Of a stretch of 6,421 nucleotides of DNA, positions 1 to 6,311 are shown in pieces (position 1 is the stretch's first letter; every line of letters starts with the position of its first letter). This stretch comes from Candidatus Eiseniibacteriota bacterium (GTDB lineage Bacteria; Eisenbacteria; RBG-16-71-46), in assembly GCA_023249815.1 (NCBI GenBank), contig JAHFBX010000175.1, positions 1 to 6,421 on the forward strand. Direction: 5' to 3'. The translations under genes were made by a program, and so were the position numbers. Below the pieces are notes generated by a model, which was not told the DNA's origin, did not search any database, and saw nothing but the letters and a program-made list of their open reading frames with translations.

Positions 1-371
1 AGCGCGAGCGAGAGCCCGAGCAACTCGAACGCATCCGCGTCATCGGCCGGAAGCACGATCGCCAGTTCGTAGCGTCCCGTCGCGGCGACCGAGAGCAGTG
101 CGGCGACTCCCGCGTAGAGCGCGAACAGCCCGAAGTCGGACGGCGAGTAGAGCCTGGTGAGCACCGGCGAGACGGCCACGGGGATCACGTTCGCGAGCGT
201 GGTGCCTGTCATGAGCGTCAAGACACTGCGCGTGAACGACCCGGGCGTGGGGAACCACGCGCTCAACAGCCGCCGCGTCCACGAGCCCGCGCTTGGCTCG
301 CTCGGGGACGGATCACGCTCCGGTGCCGGCTCCGCGGGAGGACCGCTGACTTCCATGCCGAAGCCCTTCAT
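1..371 (-). CDS. Wzx-like polysaccharide flippase, N-terminal part (runs off left edge)
   Basis: Reading the minus strand from the ATG at 371 gives 123 uninterrupted codons that leave the window at position 1, so the gene is partial. After a hydrophilic Pro/Glu/Ser-rich tail (residues about 7-30) and a short basic stretch (W31-T-R-R-L), the protein becomes hydrophobic at about residues 50-71 (ending in ANVIPVAVSPVLTRLYSP) and again at about 80-98 (FGLFALYAGVAALLSVAAT). It then shows GRYELAIVLP (99-108) and a third helix starting near 115. The LTRLYSPSDFGLFALY and GRYELAIVLP stretches are typical of oligosaccharide flippases of the Wzx/RfbX type, inner-membrane proteins that flip lipid-linked glycan units to the periplasm. 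The start is uncertain: a second in-frame ATG at 356 has AAGG eight bases upstream, better than the weak AGG before 371. It is transcribed divergently from the amidotransferase and glycosyltransferase genes, which fits a surface-glycan locus. Family is fairly sure; the transported glycan is unknown. Confidence 0.82.
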   Translation of the reverse strand, partial: MKGFGMEVSGPPAEPAPERDPSPSEPSAGSWTRRLLSAWFPTPGSFTRSVLTLMTGTTLANVIPVAVSPVLTRLYSPSDFGLFALYAGVAALLSVAATGRYELAIVLPADDADAFELLGLSLA

Positions 372-420
372 GTGAACCTGACCGGGGGAACCTCACGCAA
401 CCCAGGCACTGCCGTGGGAA

Positions 421-437
421 GGGCGCCGTCGGCGCCC
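421..437. repeat. Perfect 7-bp hairpin in the divergent region
   Basis: GGGCGCC (421-427), a GTC loop, then GGCGCCC (431-437) form a perfect stem of seven G/C pairs. No T-run follows on either strand, so it does not look like an intrinsic terminator. It may be a leader structure or chance in GC-rich DNA. Confidence 0.4.
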
Positions 438-554
438 GGAAGCTGACCAGCAAGGACCGCGAGGCTCAGACGCCCTCCGGTGGAGACGACCGTGACCGCC
501 CACGAACAGCCTATCCCGGTTCGCATGTGCGTGCTAGCGCGTGCCGAGCGCCCA

Positions 555-566
555 CTCGAGGTGAGC
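555..566 (+). promoter_or_regulatory. Ribosome binding site fixing the asnB-like start
   Basis: GAGGT followed by GAGCTG lies directly before the ATG at 569, giving a good Shine-Dalgarno match with six bases of spacing. It supports the start that places Cys at residue 2, which this enzyme class requires, over the upstream in-frame ATG at 527. Confidence 0.7.
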
Positions 567-568
567 TG

Positions 569-2491
569 ATGTGCGGCATCGCGGGCTACGTCGGACGGTT
601 GGGGGACGCCGCCGACGTCGTGCGGAGCTGGGGCGAACAGCTCGCGCATCGTGGGCCCGACGACTTCGGCATCGCCGTGCTCTCGCGCGACGGCTTGAGC
701 GTGGACCGCGACGCGTCGCGCATCACGCCCGACGCGCTCGCCGTGCTGTGGCACCGCCGGCTCTCGATCCTCGATCTCTCGGAGGCTGGCTGGCAGCCCA
801 TGAGCAGTCGCGACGGGCGACACCATCTGATGCTGAACGGCGAGATCTACAACTACCTCGAGCTCCGCTCCGAGCTGGAGGCCACCGGTGTGCGATTCCG
901 CTCGCGCTCCGACACCGAAGTGCTGCTCGAGGGCTACCGAGCCTGGGGCGTGGCCGTGCTACCGCGGCTCGTCGGCATGTTCGCGATCGCCATCCTCGAC
1001 ACGGTCGAGCGGAGGCTCCTGCTCGCGCGTGACACGTTCGGCATCAAACCGCTGCACGTCTCCGCGTGGGACGGCGGGTTCGCGTTCGCCTCCGAGCCCA
1101 AGGCGTTGTTGAGCCTGCCGCGCGTCTCGCGTCGCGTGGATCCGCAGCGCGTCTACGACTACCTGCGCTTCGGCCTCACCGATCATGGAGATGCCACCTT
1201 GTTCGAGGGCGTGCGCGCGTGCCCGCCGGCCCACTGGATGGAGGTGCGCCTCGACACCGCGCGCGCCTCGACGCCCGTGCGCTACTGGGAGCTCGCGCCC
1301 GGCGAACGCTATGCGGGCACATTCGAGCAGGCGGCCGAGGAGCTGCGTGCGCGGTTCATCGAGAGCGTGCGGCTCCACCTCAGGAGCGACGTGCCCGTGG
1401 GTGCCGCGCTCTCGGGCGGCATCGACTCCAGCGCGATCGTCATGGCCATGCGCGCGCTGGAGCCCGACCTGGAGCTCCACACGTTCAGCTTCGTGGCCGA
1501 CGACACCGAGCTCTCGGAGGAGCGCTGGGTGGACGTCGCCGCCATGGCCTGCCGGGCCACCGTGCACAAGACCAGGGCGACGCCGGCGCAGCTGAGCGCC
1601 GACCTGGACGCGCTGCTGCGCGCGCAGGACGAGCCGTTCGGGAGCACGAGCATCCACGCGCAGTACCGCGTGTTCCAGGCCGCGAGTGAAGCCGGGATCA
1701 AGGTCATGCTCGACGGCCAGGGCGCCGATGAGCTACTGGGCGGCTATCACACGTTCGCCGCGGCGCGGCTCGCGTCGCTCGTCCGCCAGGGCCGGCTCGT
1801 CGAGGCGATGAGTTACGCCAGCCGCGCGCGGCGCGGCCCGGGACGCGGCCCGCTGCCGCTCTGGGCTGGCGAGTTCCTCGTACCGCCGGCACTCCAGGCG
1901 CCGCTTCGTCGCATGGTGGGCCAGGAGCTGACACCCGCGTGGTTGAATCGCGACTGGTTCGTCTCGCGTGGCGTCCGGCTGGCGCCCGCCAAGTACACGT
2001 ACGGCCAGGGCCGCGAGGTGCTGCGCGATCAGCTGCTGCGCGCCACCACGCACTCGAGCCTGCCCATGCTGCTCCGCTACGAGGACCGGAACTCCATGGC
2101 GCACTCGATCGAGAGCCGCGTGCCGTTCCTCACGCCCGAGCTCGCGCGATTCGTGCTGAGCCTGCCCGAGGAGTACCTCATCGACCGCGACGGCACATCG
2201 AAGGCCGTGTTCCGCCGCGCGATGCGCGGACTGGTCCCCGATGCGATCCTCGATCGACGTGACAAGATCGGGTTCGCGGCGCCCGAACACCTGTGGTGGC
2301 GCGAGCTCTCGCCCCGCGTCGAGCGACTGCTCGCCGACGAGTCGCTGGCGAAGATCCCAGTGCTGCGCGGCGCGGCGCTCAGGGCCGAGTGGCGCGCCAT
2401 CCGCGAGCGCGGCGCGCGGCGCGATTTCCGTGCCTGGCGCTGGGTCAACCTGGTCGAGTGGGCGCGCCGCACCGGTGCGGACTTCGCGTGA
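569..2491 (+). CDS. asnB: AsnB-type glutamine-hydrolysing asparagine synthase / amidotransferase
   Basis: This 640-residue protein has the two-domain plan of class B asparagine synthetases. The class II glutamine amidotransferase domain begins MCGIAGY, with Cys2 as the N-terminal nucleophile, then HRGPDD (27-32), RRLSILDLS (63-71, Arg64), NGEIYNY (90-96) and the glutamine-site Asp115 in SDTEV. The ATP-pyrophosphatase domain has the P-loop SGGIDSS (282-288), LDGQGADELLGGY (381-393) and YEDRNSMAHSIESRVPF (504-520), so both active sites look intact. Ammonia from glutamine would be channelled to an adenylated carboxylate. The start is fixed by the need for Cys2 and by the strong ribosome binding site; its length suits the roughly 600-650-residue family. 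About 15 extra residues lie between HRGPDD and RRLSILDLS. Placement next to glycosyltransferases and a flippase suggests, by analogy with WbtH-like enzymes of O-antigen clusters, amidation of a uronic acid or other glycan carboxylate, though true asparagine synthesis cannot be excluded. The gene symbol reflects family, not proven substrate. Confidence 0.95.
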   Translation: MCGIAGYVGRLGDAADVVRSWGEQLAHRGPDDFGIAVLSRDGLSVDRDASRITPDALAVLWHRRLSILDLSEAGWQPMSSRDGRHHLMLNGEIYNYLELRSELEATGVRFRSRSDTEVLLEGYRAWGVAVLPRLVGMFAIAILDTVERRLLLARDTFGIKPLHVSAWDGGFAFASEPKALLSLPRVSRRVDPQRVYDYLRFGLTDHGDATLFEGVRACPPAHWMEVRLDTARASTPVRYWELAPGERYAGTFEQAAEELRARFIESVRLHLRSDVPVGAALSGGIDSSAIVMAMRALEPDLELHTFSFVADDTELSEERWVDVAAMACRATVHKTRATPAQLSADLDALLRAQDEPFGSTSIHAQYRVFQAASEAGIKVMLDGQGADELLGGYHTFAAARLASLVRQGRLVEAMSYASRARRGPGRGPLPLWAGEFLVPPALQAPLRRMVGQELTPAWLNRDWFVSRGVRLAPAKYTYGQGREVLRDQLLRATTHSSLPMLLRYEDRNSMAHSIESRVPFLTPELARFVLSLPEEYLIDRDGTSKAVFRRAMRGLVPDAILDRRDKIGFAAPEHLWWRELSPRVERLLADESLAKIPVLRGAALRAEWRAIRERGARRDFRAWRWVNLVEWARRTGADFA

Positions 2492-3657
2492 GCGCCGTGG
2501 CCCTGGTCGCGGAACAGGTGAGCGGCCCCATTCGCGTGGCGCACCTGACCTCCACGCACGAGGCGTTCGACACGCGCATCTTCTGGAAGGAGTGCCGAAC
2601 GCTCGCGCTCGCCGGCTACGACGTGACGCTGGTGGCGCCGCACGACGTGGACGTGTCGCGCGACGGCGTGCGCATCGCGGCCGTGCCGCGTCCGGGCGGC
2701 CGCGGCGAGCGCGCGACGCGCACGGCGTGGCGCGTGTTCCGCGCGGGCTGGCGGTCGCGCGCGCACGTGATCCACGTGCACGACCCCGAGCTCCTGCCCT
2801 GGGCGCTGCTCATGAAACTCCTCGGCCGGCGCGTGATCTATGACGCGCACGAGAACCTGCCCAAGGACATCCGGAGCAAGCACTACCTGCCGGGGCCGCT
2901 GCGCGCCCTGGTCGCGGCCGTCGTGGACCTGCTCGAGCGTGCCGCGTGCACGTGCCTGGACGGCGTGGTCACGGTGACGCCGGGCATCGCGAGCCGCTTC
3001 CCGCCCGGGCGCACGATCGTGCTGCGCAACTTCCCGTTGCTCGCCGAGTTCGCGGCGGCGACGCCTGGCGATTACGCCGCGCGACGTCCCGTCGTGCTCT
3101 ACCTGGGCGGCCTGAACGAGATCCGCGGCGTGCGCGAGATGGTGCGCGCCATCGGCCGCGTGAAGGATTCGCTCGGCGCCGAGCTGTGGCTTGTGGGCCG
3201 GTTCGACCCACCCGGACTCGAACACCAGCTCGCGGCCGAACCCGGATGGTCACGCACGCGCTGGCTCGGCTGGCGCACGCGCGAGCAAGTGGCGCTGGCG
3301 CTCGCGGCCTCGCGCGTCGGGCTCCTCGTGCTGCACCCCGTCCCCAACCACCTCGACTCGCTGCCCATCAAGCTGTTCGAGTACATGGCGGCCGGACTTC
3401 CCGTCGTCGCGTCACGCTTCCCGGCGTGGGAGCGGATCGTCAACGGCGCCGGCGCGTTCGTGGATCCGCTCGATGCGGGCGCGATCGCCGCCGAGATCGA
3501 GCGATTGCTGGAGAACCCCGAGGACGCGGCGCGGATGGGTGAGAAGGGGCGAGCCGCCGTCGAACAGGAACTCCACTGGGAGCGCGAGGCCGCCGGCCTG
3601 ATCGCACTCTACCAGCGCGTCTCGGGCGCTCCTCGCGCGATGTCGGACGGGGCCTGA
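2488..3657 (+). CDS. GT4-like glycosyltransferase (GT-B fold)
   Basis: The GTG at 2488 overlaps the asnB-like stop (GTGA), indicating translational coupling, and gives 389 residues. A second in-frame GTG at 2518 (residue 11) also precedes the conserved domain and cannot be excluded; the frame is open further upstream but only over asnB. The N-terminal Rossmann half has IRVAHLTSTHEAFDTRIFWK (15-34), HVHDPE (96-101) and YDAHEN (118-123), all usual in family 4 glycosyltransferases of cell-envelope glycan clusters. The C-terminal donor-binding half starts near 200 (VLYLGGLNEIRG) and carries LPIKLFEYMAAGLPVVAS with Glu298. The usual E-x7-E pair appears as Asp290-x7-Glu298. No signal peptide or clear membrane helix is seen, so it probably acts at the cytoplasmic face of the inner membrane, moving a sugar from an activated donor to a lipid-linked acceptor. 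Donor and acceptor cannot be read from sequence. Confidence 0.92.
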   Translation: MSAVALVAEQVSGPIRVAHLTSTHEAFDTRIFWKECRTLALAGYDVTLVAPHDVDVSRDGVRIAAVPRPGGRGERATRTAWRVFRAGWRSRAHVIHVHDPELLPWALLMKLLGRRVIYDAHENLPKDIRSKHYLPGPLRALVAAVVDLLERAACTCLDGVVTVTPGIASRFPPGRTIVLRNFPLLAEFAAATPGDYAARRPVVLYLGGLNEIRGVREMVRAIGRVKDSLGAELWLVGRFDPPGLEHQLAAEPGWSRTRWLGWRTREQVALALAASRVGLLVLHPVPNHLDSLPIKLFEYMAAGLPVVASRFPAWERIVNGAGAFVDPLDAGAIAAEIERLLENPEDAARMGEKGRAAVEQELHWEREAAGLIALYQRVSGAPRAMSDGA

Positions 3658-3658
3658 G

Positions 3659-4858
3659 ATGCGCGTACTCCTCGTGAGCCAGTTCTTCCCGCCGGAGACC
3701 TCGGCCGGCGCCAACCGCGCCGGTGCCATGGCCATGGCCTTGTCCGAGCGATTCGAGCTGCGCGTCGCCACGCTCCAGCCCGGATATCCCGATCCGTCCT
3801 ATTTCGCCGCGTTCGATCCGCGTGCCGCCGACGCCGCGCGCGGCTTCGCCGTACATCGCGATCTCGCGTTCCGGCCGCACGAGGCCTCGCTCGTGCGCCG
3901 CGCACTGCGAGAGATCGGGATGAGCCTGCGCCTGGTCAACGGGGTTCGTGGCTGGCGCCCCGACGTGGTGCTGGTCACCACGCCGAGCATGTTCCTGGGA
4001 CCGCTCGCGTGGTGGTGGGCGAGAGCGCGCGGCGCGCGGCACGCGTGGGACGTGCGTGACCTCACCTGGGCCTACGCGCGCGAGAGCGTCTCCCCGGGGG
4101 GCGCGTCGCGGGCGCTGCTCGGCCTGCTCGAGCGTGCCATGCTCTGGCACCTGCGCCGCGCCGATCTCGTGATTGGCGCCACCGCCGGCCTCTCGAGCGT
4201 GCTTCGCAGGCAGGGAGTGCGCGACGACCGCCTCGTGACGCTCTCGAACGGCGTGACGCGCGAGTTCCTGGACGCGTTCGCGGAAAGCCCGCCGCGACCC
4301 GCCGCCTCGCGCCCGCGCGTCAGCTACATCGGCCTCATGGGCTACAACCACGACATCGGCATCCTGCTGGACGTGGCCCGCCGCCTGCCGCAAGCGGATT
4401 TCGTGCTGGTGGGCGACGGGCCCGAACGGCCTGCGATCGAGGCACGGCTCGCGAACGGCGGGCCCACAAACGTGCGCATGGCACGCTACGAGACGGACCG
4501 AGCCGCGCTCCGCGAGCACTACCTGTCGAGCGATGTACTCGTGAACCACACCAAGCCCACGCCCACGCTCAACGACATCGTCTATCCGGCCAAGACGTTC
4601 GAGTACTTCGCGACCCGCCGGCCCGTCGTCTACGCCGGCACCGGCTTCGCCGCGGACCTGTTGCGTGAACGCGATCTTGCGATCGTCGTGCCGCCCGGCG
4701 ATCCGGCTGCACTCGCCCACGGCATCGAGCAGGTGCTCGCCGCACCGGACACGGCGCACGAGCGCGCGACACGCGCCCGCACGTTCGTCAAGCTGGAACA
4801 CTGCCGCGAGGTGCAGCTCATGGCGTTCGTGCAGGAGCTCGAGCGGCGGTTCGGCTGA
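3659..4858 (+). CDS. GT4-like glycosyltransferase, WcaI/WbuB type
   Basis: The ATG at 3659 lies one base after the previous stop, so this is the third gene of the same transcription unit; the 399-residue length is normal for the family. The N-terminus MRVLLVSQFFPPETSAGANR is the hallmark opening of WcaI/WbuB-like transferases, which add sugars such as fucose or N-acetylfucosamine in capsule and O-antigen assembly (family knowledge; specificity here unknown). A hydrophobic stretch at about 103-123 (VVLVTTPSMFLGPLAWWWAR) is followed by DVRDLTWAYA (131-140), where relatives usually have VRDLWPES. The donor half holds LVGDGPERP (250-258) and YPAKTFEYFATRRPVV, with Glu315. The first acidic residue of the E-x7-E motif is missing (Ile at that place), as in many members of this branch. 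The hydrophobic stretch may mediate membrane association. It ends one base from the stop of the convergent HNH gene. Confidence 0.92.
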   Translation: MRVLLVSQFFPPETSAGANRAGAMAMALSERFELRVATLQPGYPDPSYFAAFDPRAADAARGFAVHRDLAFRPHEASLVRRALREIGMSLRLVNGVRGWRPDVVLVTTPSMFLGPLAWWWARARGARHAWDVRDLTWAYARESVSPGGASRALLGLLERAMLWHLRRADLVIGATAGLSSVLRRQGVRDDRLVTLSNGVTREFLDAFAESPPRPAASRPRVSYIGLMGYNHDIGILLDVARRLPQADFVLVGDGPERPAIEARLANGGPTNVRMARYETDRAALREHYLSSDVLVNHTKPTPTLNDIVYPAKTFEYFATRRPVVYAGTGFAADLLRERDLAIVVPPGDPAALAHGIEQVLAAPDTAHERATRARTFVKLEHCREVQLMAFVQELERRFG

Positions 4859-4859
4859 C

Positions 4860-5137
4860 TCACGTCGCGGCCGCGGCGGCCGGGCGAGAAGGTGGCACCC
4901 GGCTCAGCATCCGGCACGCGGCTCGCACGCGCGCTTCGAGTGACGCGCCCGTGAGCGTCACACAGTGCTCCGCCGCTCGGCGGATCTCCTGCGCGCGGAA
5001 CCCGAGCTTCTGCAGGTAGGGCTTCAGTTCTTCGGCGCAGCCCTCCACTCTTCTCCGCTCGGCGGAGCGTTCCTTTGCCTCCTCGCGCTTGTTCCGCATG
5101 AATTGCTCTCCGTACGTGCGCTCGGCCGTGTACTGGT
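4860..5137 (-). pseudogene. Displaced C-terminal part of the HNH endonuclease gene
   Basis: In a different minus-strand frame from the HNH start, this stretch encodes about 91 residues, beginning HQYTAERTYGEQFMRNKRE and continuing through a charged coiled helix (REEAKERSAERRRVEG) to LQKLGFRAQEIRRAAEH and SLEARVRAACRML, then an alanine tail. From family memory, intact relatives continue CRAHNQY.AER.FG..FM..KRE directly after the HNH motif and end with this LxxLGFRAxEARRAA helix pair, which resembles the RuvA C-terminal fold. It has no credible start of its own (the nearest in-frame candidate is a TTG at 5150 without a good ribosome site). Joining it to the upstream frame would give about 404 residues and put the stop at 4860, one base from the opposing gene, which supports it being the original gene end. 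Confidence 0.75.
4866..4875. repeat. 10-bp GC palindrome at the convergent gene ends
   Basis: CGCGGCCGCG is a perfect palindrome just past the stop of the second glycosyltransferase and inside the alanine-rich end of the HNH reading frame. It lacks any T-tract, so it is not a recognisable terminator, and may only reflect GCG/GCC alanine codons. Confidence 0.3.
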
Positions 5138-6073
5138 GTGCGCCCGACAACGCAGGCGGAGATTGGCGACGGTCGACTCACCGCCGCGGGCGACCGGGAC
5201 GACGTGGTCGTACTCGAGGAACTTCCGAGCCTCGCAACGGTGCCCGGCCTCACTCGCGAACGTGCACTGCTCTCCGTCTCGCTCGCGGACCGCTCGGCGG
5301 GCGCTCGCCGGGACATGGCGGCCGCCCTTGATCGCCCGTGCTGCGCGCGGCTTCGAGGTCGCGGCGTACTTCCGGTGCTCGAGCTTCTGGATCAGGGAGT
5401 CGAGTGCGCGTTCGAGCACCTGTGCGACGTCTCCCGAGGGGAGTTGGTGACTCAGCATGTCCTGCGCGTGCTGGAGCTTGGCGTGCACCTCCGCGCTCAG
5501 GGTGACGCGCAACTCGTAGCGCCGCTGCGCGACCGGTGCGACGGACCCTGTCGGCGCGTGGGTCTCAAAGCGTGTTGGCACAACTGTCCCCGGGGACAGT
5601 TGGTCGCACACAGATGTCGCAACCGGCGCCGACGCACCGACGGCGTGGACGAGCCCCAACCGCTCCGTCCGCGGAAAGTGCTCCGCGAGCATCACCTCGA
5701 TCTCGGCCTTGGTCCGGTGTGCCGCCGCCGACATCAGCTGGTCCGCGTTCTCCGGCGTGAGGTGTGCCGAGAGCATCACGACGGCGCTCAGGTGCAGCCG
5801 GCCGTCGGCGATCGCGGTGAGGAGCGCGGGGAACTCGCGTGCCGCGCGTGCGGCACGGATCCGCTTGTAGGCCGCCTGCTCGCACCAGTGAAGATGCCTG
5901 ACGCAGTAGTCACTGAGCGACGGATACGCCGCCGGCAGGTGGAGCTGGCGCGCATCCACCTCGGCCAGGTGTGCGAGCAGTTCGGCCGTGGTGATGCGGT
6001 CCTGGGCGACGAGTGTCGAGAGACCACGGAGCAGCGCGGCATCCGCGAGATGCGAGAGCGAGTAGCTCGGCAT
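5024..6073 (-). CDS. HNH endonuclease with DUF222-like N-terminal region, frameshifted at the C-terminus
   Basis: The frame encodes 349 residues from the ATG at 6073, which has GAGGAG six bases upstream. Residues 1-145 form an Ala/Leu-rich helical region (LHLPAAYPSLSDYC, AAYKRIRAARAAREFP, IADGRLHLSAVVML, TKAEIEVMLAEHFPR) resembling the DUF222-like part of HNH proteins often annotated in Myxococcota-type genomes. Residues about 146-190 are a variable linker containing QLSPGTV, encoded by a perfect palindrome. The HNH domain follows: possible zinc cysteines C270, C280 and C309, then the catalytic set D289-H290, N304 and H312 in CRAH. After H312 the remaining 37 residues are Ser/Arg/Pro-rich and unlike the family, while the expected continuation (QYTAERTYGEQFM) is present in another frame. 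One missing base near 5133-5140 explains this. The truncated product keeps the HNH residues and might still bind or nick DNA, or the gene may be dead. Cellular role of the family is not established; it has no obvious link to the glycan genes. Confidence 0.85.
   Translation of the reverse strand: MPSYSLSHLADAALLRGLSTLVAQDRITTAELLAHLAEVDARQLHLPAAYPSLSDYCVRHLHWCEQAAYKRIRAARAAREFPALLTAIADGRLHLSAVVMLSAHLTPENADQLMSAAAHRTKAEIEVMLAEHFPRTERLGLVHAVGASAPVATSVCDQLSPGTVVPTRFETHAPTGSVAPVAQRRYELRVTLSAEVHAKLQHAQDMLSHQLPSGDVAQVLERALDSLIQKLEHRKYAATSKPRAARAIKGGRHVPASARRAVRERDGEQCTFASEAGHRCEARKFLEYDHVVPVARGGESTVANLRLRCRAHTSTRPSARTESNSCGTSARRQRNAPPSGEEWRAAPKN
5133..5140 (-). other. Inferred frameshift site in the HNH gene
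   Basis: On the minus strand the bases CACACCAG follow the CGG GCG codons of CRAH. Restoring one base (CAC AAC CAG TAC) would read His-Asn-Gln-Tyr and join the two frames as in relatives. No homopolymer run is present, only a CACA step, so a homopolymer sequencing error is less likely but an assembly error remains possible. Confidence 0.65.
5581..5602. repeat. Perfect 22-bp palindrome inside the HNH coding sequence
   Basis: The half-site CAACTGTCCCC is followed at once by its exact reverse complement GGGGACAGTTG with no spacer. It is read in frame by the HNH gene as Gln158-Leu-Ser-Pro-Gly-Thr-Val within the variable linker. It has the CTGT-N8-ACAG skeleton of E. coli-type LexA boxes but a G/C centre. 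It also resembles GTCCCC/GGGGAC palindromes that spread as small repeats in some GC-rich genomes (memory, not verified). Confidence 0.85.
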
Positions 6074-6079
6074 GACGGA

Positions 6080-6085
6080 CTCCTC
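6080..6085 (-). promoter_or_regulatory. Ribosome binding site of the HNH gene
   Basis: On the minus strand GAGGAG stands six bases before the ATG at 6073. It is the strongest Shine-Dalgarno site in the window and fixes the HNH start. Confidence 0.75.
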
Positions 6086-6112
6086 GACGGGGGCGAGCGC
6101 CGAGGGGCGGCG

Positions 6113-6129
6113 GCTACATTGTTTGTAGC
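6113..6129. promoter_or_regulatory. AT-rich dyad upstream of the HNH gene, possible operator
   Basis: GCTACA, five bases (TTGTT), then TGTAGC make a perfect inverted repeat 40 bases upstream of the HNH start in otherwise GC-rich DNA. On the minus strand it includes TACAAA, a 4-of-6 match to a -10 box, but no good -35 is seen 17 bases away. TACA/TGTA half-sites are used by BlaI/MecI/CopY-type repressors, though those have a two-base spacer. A regulatory role is a guess based on position and composition. Confidence 0.35.
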
Positions 6130-6186
6130 ACGGGCGAAATCGGCTTCCATGGGTCCGCGCAGAGCGATTCGAGCGAGTTCGCGCGA

Positions 6187-6311
6187 GAACTTTTCGATCT
6201 TGGACCGAATCAGGCGATCAGCGCGCATCCTGCTCGTGCTGGTATGCCGCCCTGAAGAATCCGACGGAACATGCGGAGCGGCGCTCGCGAATCGGTCAAG
6301 AGGAAAAGTTC
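6187..6311. repeat. Long imperfect inverted repeat (hairpin or MITE-like)
   Basis: The left arm 6187-6211 begins GAACTTTTC and continues with TCTTG and ACCGA; the right arm 6289-6311 has the reverse complement GAAAAGTTC with matching CAAGA and TCGGT blocks. By hand alignment about 21 of 25 columns match, with two mismatches and two single-base gaps. Pairing may continue inward, with AGCGCGCAT (6220-6228) opposite ATGC (6271-6274) and GCGCT (6281-6285). No target-site duplication is visible and no protein is encoded inside. It could be a small non-autonomous element or a structured transcript. Confidence 0.5.

Larger units (their letters stand above)
372..568. promoter_or_regulatory. Divergent intergenic region between flippase and asnB-like gene
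   Basis: This 197-base stretch separates two divergently oriented genes, so promoters for both should lie here (inference from layout). I see no convincing -35/-10 pair on either strand. It holds a short perfect hairpin at 421-437 and a small GAACCT direct repeat (374-379 and 388-393). The reading frame of the downstream gene stays open upstream to an ATG at 527, but the 14 extra codons are unlike the family and are treated as untranslated leader. Confidence 0.45.

Noticed and set aside
157..375. Plus-strand open frame opposite the flippase
   Set aside because: The minus strand here gives clear flippase sequence with membrane helices; the plus frame has no recognisable features.
527..568. 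Upstream ATG at 527 extending the asnB-like protein by 14 residues
   Set aside because: The enzyme class needs Cys as residue 2, and the ATG at 569 has the strong ribosome site directly before it.
3727..3738. CCATGGCCATGG palindrome in the second glycosyltransferase
   Set aside because: It simply encodes alternating Ala-Met codons in a conserved coding region.
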